30,264 bases of DNA from Gracilaria caudata (lineage: Eukaryota > Rhodophyta > Florideophyceae > Gracilariales > Gracilariaceae): positions 1 through 30,264 of the forward strand of contig JASCIV010000227.1 of the NCBI GenBank assembly GCA_030374735.1. The letters run 5' to 3'. The position numbers were made by a program, and so were the translations under genes. A model generated the notes under the pieces. It was not told where the DNA came from. It worked only from the letters and a program-made list of their open reading frames with translations, and searched no databases. Positions 10,201-18,403 of this stretch are shown here, one piece after another. Within the stretch, counting starts at the first letter, position 1, and each line of letters starts with the position of its first letter.

Positions 10201-12997
10201 TGAATATAGCATGGGTAGACCTTCTAGAAATGAAGTGAAAGGGAAGCCTTTGCAAAGCGCCAAAACGAGTATGGCTGATAGTCTCCCCTTGAAGAACTAC
10301 AGGAATTTCTCTATATCGATCGATTTCACAAGCAACGGCCCACAGTCTATAGGAAGTCCGGTGCTTGCAGCATGCCTGTACTCTGGAACAATAGCTTCAG
10401 AAGTATGCAAGGATGGGATCTTAGAACAAGTAACCAAATCAGAAGCGCGTCAAGAAAACTACTCCGCAGAAGATAAAAAAATGGATAATGTGGAGTTCAA
10501 GGGAGACCAAGCCATCAAGGAGATTGGTGTTCCGGAGAAGAACGAAGCCGAAATTGAAATTGATGACGAAGACCGAATGTTATACGGAGGAAATGAAGAC
10601 GAAGAGGACAAACTTTTGTACGGCACTGGCGAAGAGGAGAAAGGCGTATCGCTTGATGGAGACGTTAAACAAACTCGAAGCGGAACAGAATCAGACGGGA
10701 AGGTGTCATCTATGGGGCTGGAGAGACTCACCAATGAAGGGGAAATTATGCGAGTCTTAGAGAAGGGCACAGTGCCTTTGCCAGACGAAACACTGCGGGA
10801 TGTTAATCAGGCTTTTCTTTTGCTTATCATCAAAAATGACGGAAGCCTGGTGGTTCTAGCTAGAGAGTTGCAGTATGCCACTGTTCTAGAATGTCCATTC
10901 TTCTTTGCAGCACCTAGCTTTGTGGTAGATGTCGGCACCCTTCCAGAATTCGAAAAGAATCAACGTTGTCCTGCCGCATCCGAAGAGTTAATGATCGATG
11001 GATGCACGATAGCCGACGTCCCGTGCTCTGCCCTGCTTCAAAGTTTATCAATTCCGGTTTTGATCGGTACCTCCAGGAACGGCATGCCGCTAATATACAG
11101 AGTATTTATGGCTTCTAGGTCGAATGTACAGCCATCATCACGGTCTCGATTAGCCATGGAACGAATTGTTCACAGGGATAGAACTACATACTTACTATCA
11201 CGGTCACTGAAGCACGCCAAGAGAAGAGGACTTTCAGAGAAGAGCTTGTCAACAAAACCGCCCCCAATATCATCCTTCCGGAACATCGCAGGGAGGGCAG
11301 GGATGTTTGTAGGGGGCAATGTTCCCTTCTTTGTGTTTGCTGAACGCGGTTATCCGAGAGTCCACCCTCTAACTCAGACTCCAAGAAACGATGGTAGTAT
11401 TTGTCGAGAAGACCTGGAATCAGGTCAATCAGTTACCGCCTTCACCGAGTTTCACAACGTCATGTACCCGAGAGGGTTCTTGTGTATATATAATGACGGT
11501 GAAACTAGAATTGGGGAACTTCCTCCTCTCAGTTTGGTGAATTATGACGCACCCACGCCGATGCGGAAAATAGCTCTTCGTTGTACACCCCATAAGGTAG
11601 CATACCACTCAGGTTCGGCTACGTACGGTATACTGGCATCTATGCCTACTCTAACAACTAGGGAAGAACGGCTCGCACGGATATTACAATCGCTCGAAAA
11701 ACACGATAAACGGCACTACTCGTACATTGCCGCTCAAGCTGAAGCCGAAACTGGAAACGAACAAGCAAATCGTGTACCGCCGTTGTTCGAGGAGCTTCAT
11801 GAACTGCGAGTATACAGGCCAGATACATGGGACTTAATCAAGAGTCACAAACTTGCGAAAGGTGAAGTTGGTCTGGCCATATGTAACATGACGGTAGACG
11901 TCTACAAGCCGCGACTGGCAAAGGATGGAGAGATTCACAGCAGCAAAAAGGACGATGATGGGAATGAATCACCATTTGCGGCTTCGCTGAAGATGCGACC
12001 AAAGAATGTACTTGCCGTCGGGACGGGAAATCTGAATGGTGAAGACGCCGGAAGTAGAGGACGATTGCTTCTTTTTGAGATCTCGAGACAAGAGGGTTAT
12101 ACAAAGACTGGAAGTTTTACCTCGTTTCAGTTGCAGCTGATCGCAGAGAAGGATCTTCCTGCTCCTGTGACTGCCGTCGCTGCCATGGAGGGGTACGTAA
12201 TCGCTGGCGTTGGGCCGCAAATAAGTGTGTACAAGCTTGTAGGAGATGAGCTTGTGCACCTCTCATTTGCTTTCGGGCAACTCTACTGCACTTCAATTGC
12301 GTCTCTTAAACAGTACGTTGTTGCTGCAGACATGTGCAAATCTGTATCATTCATGTACTTTCGGGACAGAAACAATTCCGTCAACTTTCTCGGAAAGGAT
12401 TATGAACATGTGAGATCTTACGCAGCAGAGTTCCTCATCGAGAATGAACACATGAGCATCGTTGTGAGCGACGGAAGCGGGAACTTTCAGCTAATGAACT
12501 ATGCGCATGCATCCAATCCGCAATCTAGGGGAGGAAAACGTTTGCTTGTTAATGGCGGTATTCATTTCGGATCACGCGTTAACAAGTTCGTGAGGTTTCG
12601 CGTGCCCGACAGTAAGGACATTGTTGAGAGCGGATCCTCCGCATTAAGAGCCGGGAAGCATTCACTTCTATTTCCAACTTTGGATGGAGGAATTGGAGGT
12701 CTGATTTCGGTGACGGAAGCAGAGTATAGAAACCTGAGCAAGTTGTGGTCTTACATGGTGAATGAAGCTGGTATACCTAGATTGGTCGGCATACATCCAG
12801 ATGAGCAATGCGAGTTCCGAGCAGAGCGTGCTTCAACGGTTCTTCTTGATCAGAGGCTTTTGGATGGCAGAGCTGTGTTTGACATATTCTCCACATCCGT
12901 GCCCGAAATGCGCCTAGTTGCGAAGAAAGTTGGAGTCAAAATGGATACTCTTCTGGAGATTTTGCTAGAAATGGACAGTCTCTTGTCACGGTTCTGA
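7268..12997 (+). CDS. CPSF1: Cleavage and polyadenylation specificity factor subunit 1 (CPSF160)
   Basis: This is the large scaffold of the mRNA 3'-end processing complex; with its partners it positions the machinery on the poly(A) signal. The 1909-aa product belongs to the three-beta-propeller MMS1/DDB1/CPSF160 family. The N-terminus is propeller-like. A K-K-R-K-K-R-K-R-S basic stretch and acidic segment fall near residues 450-510. The family block K-N-G-C-L-A-V-V-H-Q-S-V-R-P leading to F-E-V-P-G-C-S-G-V-W-A-L is near 570-600. The acidic D-R-M-L-Y-G-G / D-K-L-L-Y-G-T motif and the C-terminal block ending L-L-E-M-D-S-L-L-S-R-F also match CPSF160. It is about 470 residues longer than the human protein (1443 aa). 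Most of the extra length is a charged, repeat-poor insertion at roughly residues 606-850, rich in Glu, Lys, Asn and Ser. No intron is needed across 5.7 kb. Confidence 0.95.
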   Translation: MFGVAREFQAPLGVTHAVRGYFGPSTTLSTVFARKNSIDLYVVRANNQVARLELVQSTALGANIVSTCVLSRGSAHDLLVLGFDRMRVAVLAWHHDTRSWITAQLIDHATLLGSPLCSPSSIMRSQDPRDQDRPILRGLVGTDSQPLIKTDPSGRCLGVLAKSQNVLYIVPISAEEDAYSLPTRVFNPADVFLIDLSADYEASNVKDFVFLHGSFEPNVVVLYEPNRTWAGRAAIQRNTSQILNISIDIQSKRTSKTWTVDQLPYDSIRLEPIPESAGGGILLLCTSVIMQLRHGACVAGLSLNCFGDSYATEVKSKFETIKESDTLVECDGAHCRFLDIEETPTDSSSPSTQSVALLSLKGGELYFLNIAVASRNSIVMKRAGSTVIASEIVPINHRFFILASRLSDSLLVEYQTAAHDTEVGAETSDGDGPMKSENPIQSKNDSKKRKKRKRSAQDDAEYEMIYGVKPPQDSSDEESEDGPEKDEHALNLDQKDEGTRGVYDDEDELGWVFNSGTVETTSEGSSSSGKWALKVKDTLPCFGPGSDLAIGTSPDDDSGSKLDMVIAGGYAKNGCLAVVHQSVRPTFSANFEVPGCSGVWALRDPATVSREREALRLRNELRSKGNMERRLNNAKQIAKRTKYMEEAVMVLGRKDQNKQKSGDVNEGRGEAMIRIETINESSHSKLENEAPVDKTYEDIPENTTNNEDIPSKARSGIQRTKNVENDTGVGVSSMDVENTTGAENKDATTEFEHKGNGHENENHEKKSTEQLQGADQSPESQNSEQNNMDEGQESTPKRRKTEGPRTSGDTEDQEDIVSSEDMQRIEHEAEAKFPLEEEVDLEESIPDDPALHSIILMTTDSNTMVLRSGAELEEVNPDSVGFIGSERTVAAGNIFGSYAIVQVSSTKVRALRDGNVLCEFDMSTVNQTIKRAHICDPMVLVESTSGHIYVFAVSAQEYGGENEEIANGSEMENVDDFDEYSMGRPSRNEVKGKPLQSAKTSMADSLPLKNYRNFSISIDFTSNGPQSIGSPVLAACLYSGTIASEVCKDGILEQVTKSEARQENYSAEDKKMDNVEFKGDQAIKEIGVPEKNEAEIEIDDEDRMLYGGNEDEEDKLLYGTGEEEKGVSLDGDVKQTRSGTESDGKVSSMGLERLTNEGEIMRVLEKGTVPLPDETLRDVNQAFLLLIIKNDGSLVVLARELQYATVLECPFFFAAPSFVVDVGTLPEFEKNQRCPAASEELMIDGCTIADVPCSALLQSLSIPVLIGTSRNGMPLIYRVFMASRSNVQPSSRSRLAMERIVHRDRTTYLLSRSLKHAKRRGLSEKSLSTKPPPISSFRNIAGRAGMFVGGNVPFFVFAERGYPRVHPLTQTPRNDGSICREDLESGQSVTAFTEFHNVMYPRGFLCIYNDGETRIGELPPLSLVNYDAPTPMRKIALRCTPHKVAYHSGSATYGILASMPTLTTREERLARILQSLEKHDKRHYSYIAAQAEAETGNEQANRVPPLFEELHELRVYRPDTWDLIKSHKLAKGEVGLAICNMTVDVYKPRLAKDGEIHSSKKDDDGNESPFAASLKMRPKNVLAVGTGNLNGEDAGSRGRLLLFEISRQEGYTKTGSFTSFQLQLIAEKDLPAPVTAVAAMEGYVIAGVGPQISVYKLVGDELVHLSFAFGQLYCTSIASLKQYVVAADMCKSVSFMYFRDRNNSVNFLGKDYEHVRSYAAEFLIENEHMSIVVSDGSGNFQLMNYAHASNPQSRGGKRLLVNGGIHFGSRVNKFVRFRVPDSKDIVESGSSALRAGKHSLLFPTLDGGIGGLISVTEAEYRNLSKLWSYMVNEAGIPRLVGIHPDEQCEFRAERASTVLLDQRLLDGRAVFDIFSTSVPEMRLVAKKVGVKMDTLLEILLEMDSLLSRF

Positions 12998-13289
12998 ACT
13001 TCTGCATCAAGGATTCGTTCGCTACAAATAAAGCTCTGCATACAACGGTAGAGTACGTATGTCGTATCAGGGTACGAAGGTAGGGACAAAAAATGTATCT
13101 CGGATGGGTTGCACGAAGCTCATCTTGTTAATCCCCGATATCAAAGAGTGGGGACGGGGGATTGGAAAGTCGATCTTTCCGACAGTTTCGTGCTTAAGCT
13201 CCAGTGCTTTCACAAAATGAGTACAAGGGTACGGGAGGCTTTCACTCGTAGACAACACCAATGACTACTTTCGTAATCTGAACACCTTT
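12998..13289. other. CPSF160 3' flank
   Basis: 292 bp follow the CPSF160 stop. AATAAA occurs near 13026, within 35 bases of the stop, and could serve as a polyadenylation signal, although algal signals vary. No gene is supported. Confidence 0.4.
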
Positions 13290-13914
13290 CCGGCTGCTGA
13301 AACGACGAGATCGTCACTAAAAGAAGAAGATTCCGCAAACATGATACAAACCAAGACTCGGAGCCCTTGCTTTTCCTCTCCAGGCAATCGCATCGGCGTA
13401 CCAAATAATCCGAGCGCCTTCCTAAACTGACCCGCCATGTACCTTCGATAACTATCCGGGTAGAGTCGCGGATCATTGACAAACATTGCAATAGTCGGAG
13501 GTCTACTAGCAACCTGTGTGCAATAATATATACGTCACGTCCCTGCTCAGCCGCTCTAGTACTTGGCGGCTTATGCCACTCCACATCTCGCAAAACGTCG
13601 TTTAGAACAGCTGTTGACACTCTCCTGCGATGTTGTTCTAAAGCATCATCTACCAACGAGAGCACTTTGCTTACTCTCTTCTTCTCCAGAACAGAACTAA
13701 GCTCAATGGGAGCCCACGAAATGGACACCTTTCGCTCCTGCACAGGTCCCTATGCACTCTTATATGTTCCATTGTCTTTCTCTGGCACGAGGTCCCACTT
13801 ATTGGCCAGCACAATGCACGCCTTTCCCTCATCAACGATTCGGTCAACGATCTCTCTGTCTTGCTCTGAAGATTCTGTGATGTCCAGCACGATGTTTGCA
13901 CGCCGGACGGCCTG
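13290..13914 (-). pseudogene. Decayed, 5'-truncated inverted copy of the Der/EngA gene
   Basis: Read on the minus strand this region matches the 3' part of Der (about 5311-5940), including about 50 bp past its stop codon. By eye it is roughly nine-tenths identical, with some 60-base blocks differing at only one to three positions. It lacks the transit peptide, GTPase domain 1 and most of domain 2. The damage seen: an in-frame 9-base deletion in the V-V-L-L-M strand; a TAG at 13752-13750 where Der has a Lys codon; a 3-base deletion losing one Ala; a 5-base GACGT duplication near 13530 that shifts the frame; and a 1-base deletion near the end of the KH-like domain. It cannot encode a working GTPase. 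The parent is intronless, so retroposition and DNA duplication cannot be told apart from introns; no poly(A) tract is visible at the copy's end. Confidence 0.93.
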
Positions 13915-14321
13915 CTCTTCTTATTAGATCTTCTGCTGAATAACTGGGTCTTCTCGGGATGACCCGCTGGGCGTCTCCGGAATTCGCGACGAAGCGCTAA
14001 CACAAATGAGAAATTGTGGGTTTGCATTGCAAATATTGCGACACCAGCAGAGCAACCTTTTCCCTAAACTGTTTTGTATTTGACCATCCAGGGCCATGCC
14101 AAACATGCACTCTCTCGCTTCTCAGAAGCGGCTTCTGTCAACAGAATTTAACTGCGCCACGGTCCCCGCCTCTTAAGCCGAAGCCTGCATCTTTTGCCGA
14201 TCTGCATATCACGTTCTTTTGTCCGACTCAAAAACGCTGACCTGTTTCGAGGGCACCAACTCAGGTTCGTGGGAAGAAGACAGCACTTTCGCCTTGAGCA
14301 AATCTATCCATTGTGACATCC
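13915..14321. other. Intergenic, upstream of the cupin gene
   Basis: 407 bp between the Der pseudogene and the cupin start. It does not resemble the Der sequence upstream of the duplicated part, so it marks the breakpoint. Short frames on both strands are Ser/Cys-rich and not protein-like. It presumably carries the cupin promoter. Confidence 0.4.
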
Positions 14322-14651
14322 ATGGAACTATCCTTTGGAGATTTGTTTGAAAACGTTCCAAACCATCTTCCTGAAGAACTTTTTCAAGTGCTTGTGAAGA
14401 ATGACATATTCATAATCGAAAGAATTATTTCCACCGGCCAAGTGTCTCTCGACTGGTACGATCAGGATGAAACTGAGTTCTGTTGCGTGTTGAAAGGTGC
14501 CGCTGACTTGCTCTTTGAGGGAAGTGACCAAACAATTCGCATGAGCCCAGGAAAGTTTGTCGTCATTCCAGCCCATGCCAAGCACAAAGTTACTTGGACA
14601 GACACATCGCAACCAACGGTTTGGCTTGCAATGAAGTGGAAAGTGAACTAG
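14322..14651 (+). CDS. Small cupin-fold protein, bacterial-like
   Basis: A 109-aa single-domain cupin. It starts M-E-L-S-F-G-D-L-F-E-N-V-P, then L-P-E-E-L-F-Q-V-L and I-I-E-R-I-I-S-T-G. The cupin strands follow: W-Y-D-Q-D-E-T-E-F, V-L-K-G-A-A-D-L-L-F-E-G, M-S-P-G-K-F-V-V-I-P-A-H-A-K-H-K-V-T-W-T and P-T-V-W-L-A-M-K-W. This plan matches a widespread family of short bacterial cupins of unknown substrate. The first metal motif has Tyr-Asp-Gln where classic cupins have His-x-His, as I recall for that bacterial family too; the second keeps A-H-x-x-H. The ATG at 14322 fits the start of homology. A frame-extending GTG at 14313 is unlikely in a nuclear gene. No intron and no targeting peptide are apparent, so a cytosolic location is likely. 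Confidence 0.85.
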   Translation: MELSFGDLFENVPNHLPEELFQVLVKNDIFIIERIISTGQVSLDWYDQDETEFCCVLKGAADLLFEGSDQTIRMSPGKFVVIPAHAKHKVTWTDTSQPTVWLAMKWKVN

Positions 14652-15007
14652 AGTGTGGAATTGAAGGCCCCAGCTGCAGGACATAGTTGTATTTCAATGC
14701 AAGAATAAATAGTCATGAAAGACGACGACTTCGGTGAGCATGTTTCTGTGCTGAAAGCTGGGCATACTCTATATAGCTATTAGCATGTCTCCTAGGAACT
14801 CCTCACCATGCAAAAGTCATCGATCCGATCTAAAGCGATAAGCCTTTGTCTTCTGAAGCGCCTCCGACCCCCGCGATCCCCGAATATAGCTGCCGGCAAC
14901 GAAAAGGACGCAACCTTCTAAGTGAGATGTAAGATGCGACGCGCCCACTTTCAGTCGTTTGGAAAAGCTTTGAGTGTCCAATTGGAAAGGCGTTTGCGTT
15001 TCCCAAC
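14652..15007. other. Intergenic between two convergent genes
   Basis: 356 bp separate the cupin stop from the stop of the minus-strand polyproline gene. AATAAA occurs at 14704-14709, about 50 bases after the cupin stop, and is a possible poly(A) signal. Nothing else could be assigned. Confidence 0.4.
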
Positions 15008-16144
15008 TTACGGTGGTTTCGTCACAGTCTTCGACTCCTTCAGAGATGATGTAACTCTCGGGATGGTTTCGCTCTTTTTAGCTTTGTGTTCAGTAGTTTC
15101 GGTCCCGGAGTTGGTATCGGAGTGAGTGTTTTCCGTCTTATCCCTCGAAATATGAACGTCAATCGCTTTCTGGTCCAGATTCTGATCATCTATCTTCACC
15201 TTATCGAAAGCTTGCGTAACTTTTTCCTTATGACTGTTATTCGGTGATGCTTCCTGGCTTTCTTTGCTGGCGCTTGGTTCTTTCTCCTCTGCACTCGAAG
15301 ACTTTGGCGCAACTGTTGTGTCGTCCTCTGATGACTTGTTTTCAGCTCGTCCAGCTGGGCTGGGAGATACTCGCTTGCCCATTTCAGCGAGTGCTTTCTT
15401 CTCAAGCTCGACGCGTTGCTGCTCCTCTCTCTTTTCCCTCTCCTCCCTTTCCTTCAATTCTTTTTCATACAGCTCTCGTTCTTCGTCAGCAGCTTTCTTT
15501 GACGCGGGTTTGAGACGACGCATAGGATCCGGTCCAGCAGAGCGAATGATATCAGCAAGCGTGAGTTTCTTTTGAGACTGCGCTTGTTCTCGTTCTTTCT
15601 TCTTTGCTTCACGGCGCTTTTGTCGCTCCAGTTTCTCGCGTTTCTGGCGTTCTGGGTCTAGTGAGGGGGTTCCTTCACCATCTGTCGCTGGCGGAGGCGG
15701 TGGCGGAGGCGGCGGAGGGCCTCCGCCTCGAGGAGGTTTGCGAGGAGCTGCGAGAGGAAGAGCTGCTGCTGATGATGATGGTAAAGGCGTAGATGGCATG
15801 GCGCGCGTGGATTGTGATGGTGGTGACAAGGAGATATTTGAGTTGAAGGCTGAGAGACGCGATGTATTACTTGGAACGGGACGCATAGCAGGAGAGCGAG
15901 GTACAGCACTGGGGCTATCAATACGGGAAATCTCGCGACGTAGACGAAACAACTCCGACTCCAAAGCAGCCAGTTTGTCAGAGGGCATTGCGCGTGAAAA
16001 TTGAGAGCGTTCCCTAGCACGGCGACGACGACGGTTCTCCAGCTCTGCCTCGAGGTCAGCGTCTGTGAGAAGGGAGAGCTTTTTCGAGCGACGGGAAAGT
16101 GGTCTTCGCCTGGCTGCTGAGGAGCGGGATGTGGACGGCTTCAT
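15008..16144 (-). CDS. Coiled-coil/polyproline protein with a WH2-like segment
   Basis: I do not recognise the family with certainty. From the ATG at 16144 the product is 378 aa. In order: a basic Ser/Arg-rich N-terminus; a helical coil around residues 25-75 (D-K-L-A-A-L-E-S-E-L-F-R-L-R-R-E-I); a Ser/Pro linker; ten prolines at about 143-152; a Lys/Arg/Glu-rich helix at about 163-190; a segment L-T-L-A-D-I-I-R-S-A-G near 194-204 followed by M-R-R-L-K-P; a charged E/K/R helix to about 250; and an acidic, Ser-rich tail. Coil, polyproline and short amphipathic helix in that order resemble WH2-type actin regulators, and also the animal mitochondrial fission regulator (MTFR1) layout. Both are only analogies. 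The N-terminus is uncertain: the frame stays open upstream to about 16261 without an ATG. Confidence 0.65.
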   Translation of the reverse strand: MKPSTSRSSAARRRPLSRRSKKLSLLTDADLEAELENRRRRRARERSQFSRAMPSDKLAALESELFRLRREISRIDSPSAVPRSPAMRPVPSNTSRLSAFNSNISLSPPSQSTRAMPSTPLPSSSAAALPLAAPRKPPRGGGPPPPPPPPPPATDGEGTPSLDPERQKREKLERQKRREAKKKEREQAQSQKKLTLADIIRSAGPDPMRRLKPASKKAADEERELYEKELKEREEREKREEQQRVELEKKALAEMGKRVSPSPAGRAENKSSEDDTTVAPKSSSAEEKEPSASKESQEASPNNSHKEKVTQAFDKVKIDDQNLDQKAIDVHISRDKTENTHSDTNSGTETTEHKAKKSETIPRVTSSLKESKTVTKPP

Positions 16145-17020
16145 TGAGCGCGAGAAACGTTCATGGTTCGTCTCGGCGAAGGGGAAGATGAGGGAACTGG
16201 TAGCGGACACGGGCGTTTCGGCGGACGTATTCGACAAACTCGCGGACGAGACGGTCGCCAGTTAGCTTGGCTGTGGCGGCGGCGCCCAGAACGGTCATAG
16301 TGTCGACCATGGCGGAGGGTAGCTTGCGGGGGAGGGGTTCGGAGCTCGGCCGAAAGCGAAGACGCGTTAAGGATTGCGTAAAGAGACATGCAGAGGTTCG
16401 GAGCGCGCGGTTCGGAGGGCGAATGTGTCTGCGAATGGATGGACACCCACAAAGGGTCTGGACGGGCAGCAAGGAGCGTCACGACGTGGACAACGATGAG
16501 ATGTATACATTACGTAATGCGCGCCGTGTGACGTGGTGCATCTTGCAAGCGCACAGCAAAGGGCAACTGCGTGGGAAACCCTGCCACTGTCCTGCTATCA
16601 TACCACTATACCGGAGCCGCTTTGCGCCCACCTCGGCGCCGAACTTTAGTCCCGACGGTTTCGCTGCTGCCGCCAGGCAGCGTGGCCGCGGAGCAGTAAG
16701 CCGCGGCGCTCGCGACATGGAGAGCACTCTCCTTGGCTGCTGTACGGGCGTCGGTACGTTGCGGCCCCCGCGCAATCACCGCCCTTCTCAAACCTGAGAG
16801 CGCACGCCGTACGCCATGGCCCTACTAGTAGCTTTCTTTCGTCTTGCACAACAATCCATCCTACACCTCACGGCCCCTAACCTCCTTCCAGGCAACTGAG
16901 CCTTCTCCACGCCCACAACCGTCTCTCCGACTTGTTGTGTAAACAGCCTCGCGTAGTGGACGTCTTCATTCTCCTTCAAGCGCATGAGCCGCATTCCAGC
17001 ATCTCTTGCTTTCTGCTCTC
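16145..17020. promoter_or_regulatory. GC-rich divergent promoter region with an upstream ORF
   Basis: 876 bp between the start of the minus-strand polyproline gene and the metalloprotease-like gene. A minus-strand ATG at 16310 opens a 49-codon frame that ends at 16161, 16 bases before the chosen polyproline-protein start. It reads L-V-R-E-F-V-E-Y-V-R-R-N-A-R-V, which looks more protein-like than chance. It could be an upstream ORF or a true N-terminus joined by an intron I cannot place. Open frames at 16267-16797 (plus) and 16479-16775 (minus) are Arg/Ala-rich GC artefacts. Confidence 0.45.
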
Positions 17021-18403
17021 ATGCGCCTAGCGGCCGTCGCAGCGCTGCTGCTGACGCTGCTGCAACTGGCGTGCGCCCAAATCGACAAGCCCGAGGCAGA
17101 GACGCACTTCGCCAGGACGCTGCTTGCTGCTGGGAACTCATCAACTTATCGCGTGGATGTCTATGGCGTGCACAATGACTCCAATGTTTTTCCAGCCTTG
17201 CAGCACGCATTTGACCTTCTTTCAAACGCGTGGACGTCCAAGGTTGTCGTAAAAACTCGCGTCACGTTCACGGATCTGGGACCGCCCAATGCGCTGGCCA
17301 CCGGTGGAGGTGTGTTGTTTGTGCGTTTCGATGCTTCCCCCGATCGCGAACTGTTGCCCATCGCCGCTGCAGAAGCCATGACTTCCGTCGATTTGAACGC
17401 TCGCGAAACAGGTCTCGATAATTACGACGTACTTGTTAAAGTGAATCATGCGACACCCTGGCATGTCAACTTTCGCGAACGGCCTCCTGCTGGCAAGTAT
17501 GATATTGTCACCGTCATGCTACACGAGGTCTATCACAACCTCATCTTTTCCGGAGCGATTACGGTTGATACTTCGAGCCCCGACGTGCCGCACGCGTTTC
17601 TTTTGGATGGTTATCCCGCTCGGTTCGATCTTTTCCTTGCTAATCAAGATGATTGCGCTGTCCTTGACTACCTCAAAGATACTAAGCTAGCATCGGCTAC
17701 CAACGCCACCAATGGTCAGCTACTTGCCGAATCTGTGACCAATAACCGCTTATTTTTCCATGACCCTGAATCCGGCGTGCGCATCCCTCTTTACGCTCCC
17801 GAAAAGTACTCCATCAAGAGCTCTATATATCATACCGTAAGTTCGCATGATTACGACGATGATATTATGAGTTATTCAGTGCCGGCTGGCTTTCAAGATC
17901 GCACTATAAGCAGCGAAGTTCTCCAGATTCAGAAGGCCATTCTGGACCCAAACCATCGCGGTGCCAAACACTGCAAATTTCCGTTGGCAGATCCTTTGGC
18001 ACATCGAGCAACGCTGTCAAACAAAATTTCTCCTCCAGCAGCGGTCGGGAACGCTCCTAAGGATACGCGAAGTGGTTCGAAACATGGCTCTCCGTCATCT
18101 CTTCACGTTCCGAAGTGGGCGATCATCGTTGCTTGTGGGGCTGGGGCACTAACATGCATCTCCTTGATACTGGGGCTTATCGCTGCTGTCGGGAAGCGCA
18201 TTAGGATGAGGAGAAGTCTGTCTAGTGGCGGTATGTCTCACGATAAGAGATCGAGCACGGCTTCAAGCGGCGAAATTCTCATTGACGATGAGTTCTCTAC
18301 TGATCATATAGAGTTTGATATTCGAGATATTGAAATTGATGAACAGGACTTCAAGATCGTAGACTATCAAGTTCCGGACCGAGATAGCAAAAGTTCGCAA
18401 TAA
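17021..18403 (+). CDS. Secreted/type I membrane metalloprotease-like protein (HEVYH)
   Basis: A predicted surface or endomembrane protein of 460 aa. Residues 1-19 form a signal peptide (M-R-L-A-A-V-A-A-L-L-L-T-L-L-Q-L-A-C-A). The lumenal part carries H-E-V-Y-H at 168-172, matching the zinc-protease HExxH pattern, inside V-T-V-M-L-H-E-V-Y-H-N-L-I-F-S-G. Beyond it come F-D-L-F-L, L-F-F, P-L-Y-A-P and D-D-D-I-M-S-Y-S-V-P-A-G, an order that recalls bacterial secreted proteins with a HELGH site and M-T-Y/M-T-P downstream. A membrane span lies at about 366-391, followed by a basic R-I-R-M-R-R stop-transfer and an acidic cytosolic tail of about 65 residues. A third zinc ligand is not obvious, so catalysis is unproven. 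The ATG at 17021 gives a perfect signal peptide. No intron. Confidence 0.75.
   Translation: MRLAAVAALLLTLLQLACAQIDKPEAETHFARTLLAAGNSSTYRVDVYGVHNDSNVFPALQHAFDLLSNAWTSKVVVKTRVTFTDLGPPNALATGGGVLFVRFDASPDRELLPIAAAEAMTSVDLNARETGLDNYDVLVKVNHATPWHVNFRERPPAGKYDIVTVMLHEVYHNLIFSGAITVDTSSPDVPHAFLLDGYPARFDLFLANQDDCAVLDYLKDTKLASATNATNGQLLAESVTNNRLFFHDPESGVRIPLYAPEKYSIKSSIYHTVSSHDYDDDIMSYSVPAGFQDRTISSEVLQIQKAILDPNHRGAKHCKFPLADPLAHRATLSNKISPPAAVGNAPKDTRSGSKHGSPSSLHVPKWAIIVACGAGALTCISLILGLIAAVGKRIRMRRSLSSGGMSHDKRSSTASSGEILIDDEFSTDHIEFDIRDIEIDEQDFKIVDYQVPDRDSKSSQ

Noticed and set aside
13667..13927. Plus-strand open frame over the Der copy
   Set aside because: It is the complement of the Der-derived sequence and matches the shadow frame of the parent gene.
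16267..16797. Plus-strand open frame of 176 codons
   Set aside because: It is Arg- and Gly-rich, lies in a GC-rich divergent gap and has no recognisable motif. GC-rich sequence gives long chance frames.
17006..17020. TTG start for the metalloprotease-like gene (and similar TTG starts at 21118 and 25045)
   Set aside because: Nuclear genes start at ATG, and the ATGs at 17021, 21169 or 21250, and 25078 give sensible N-termini.
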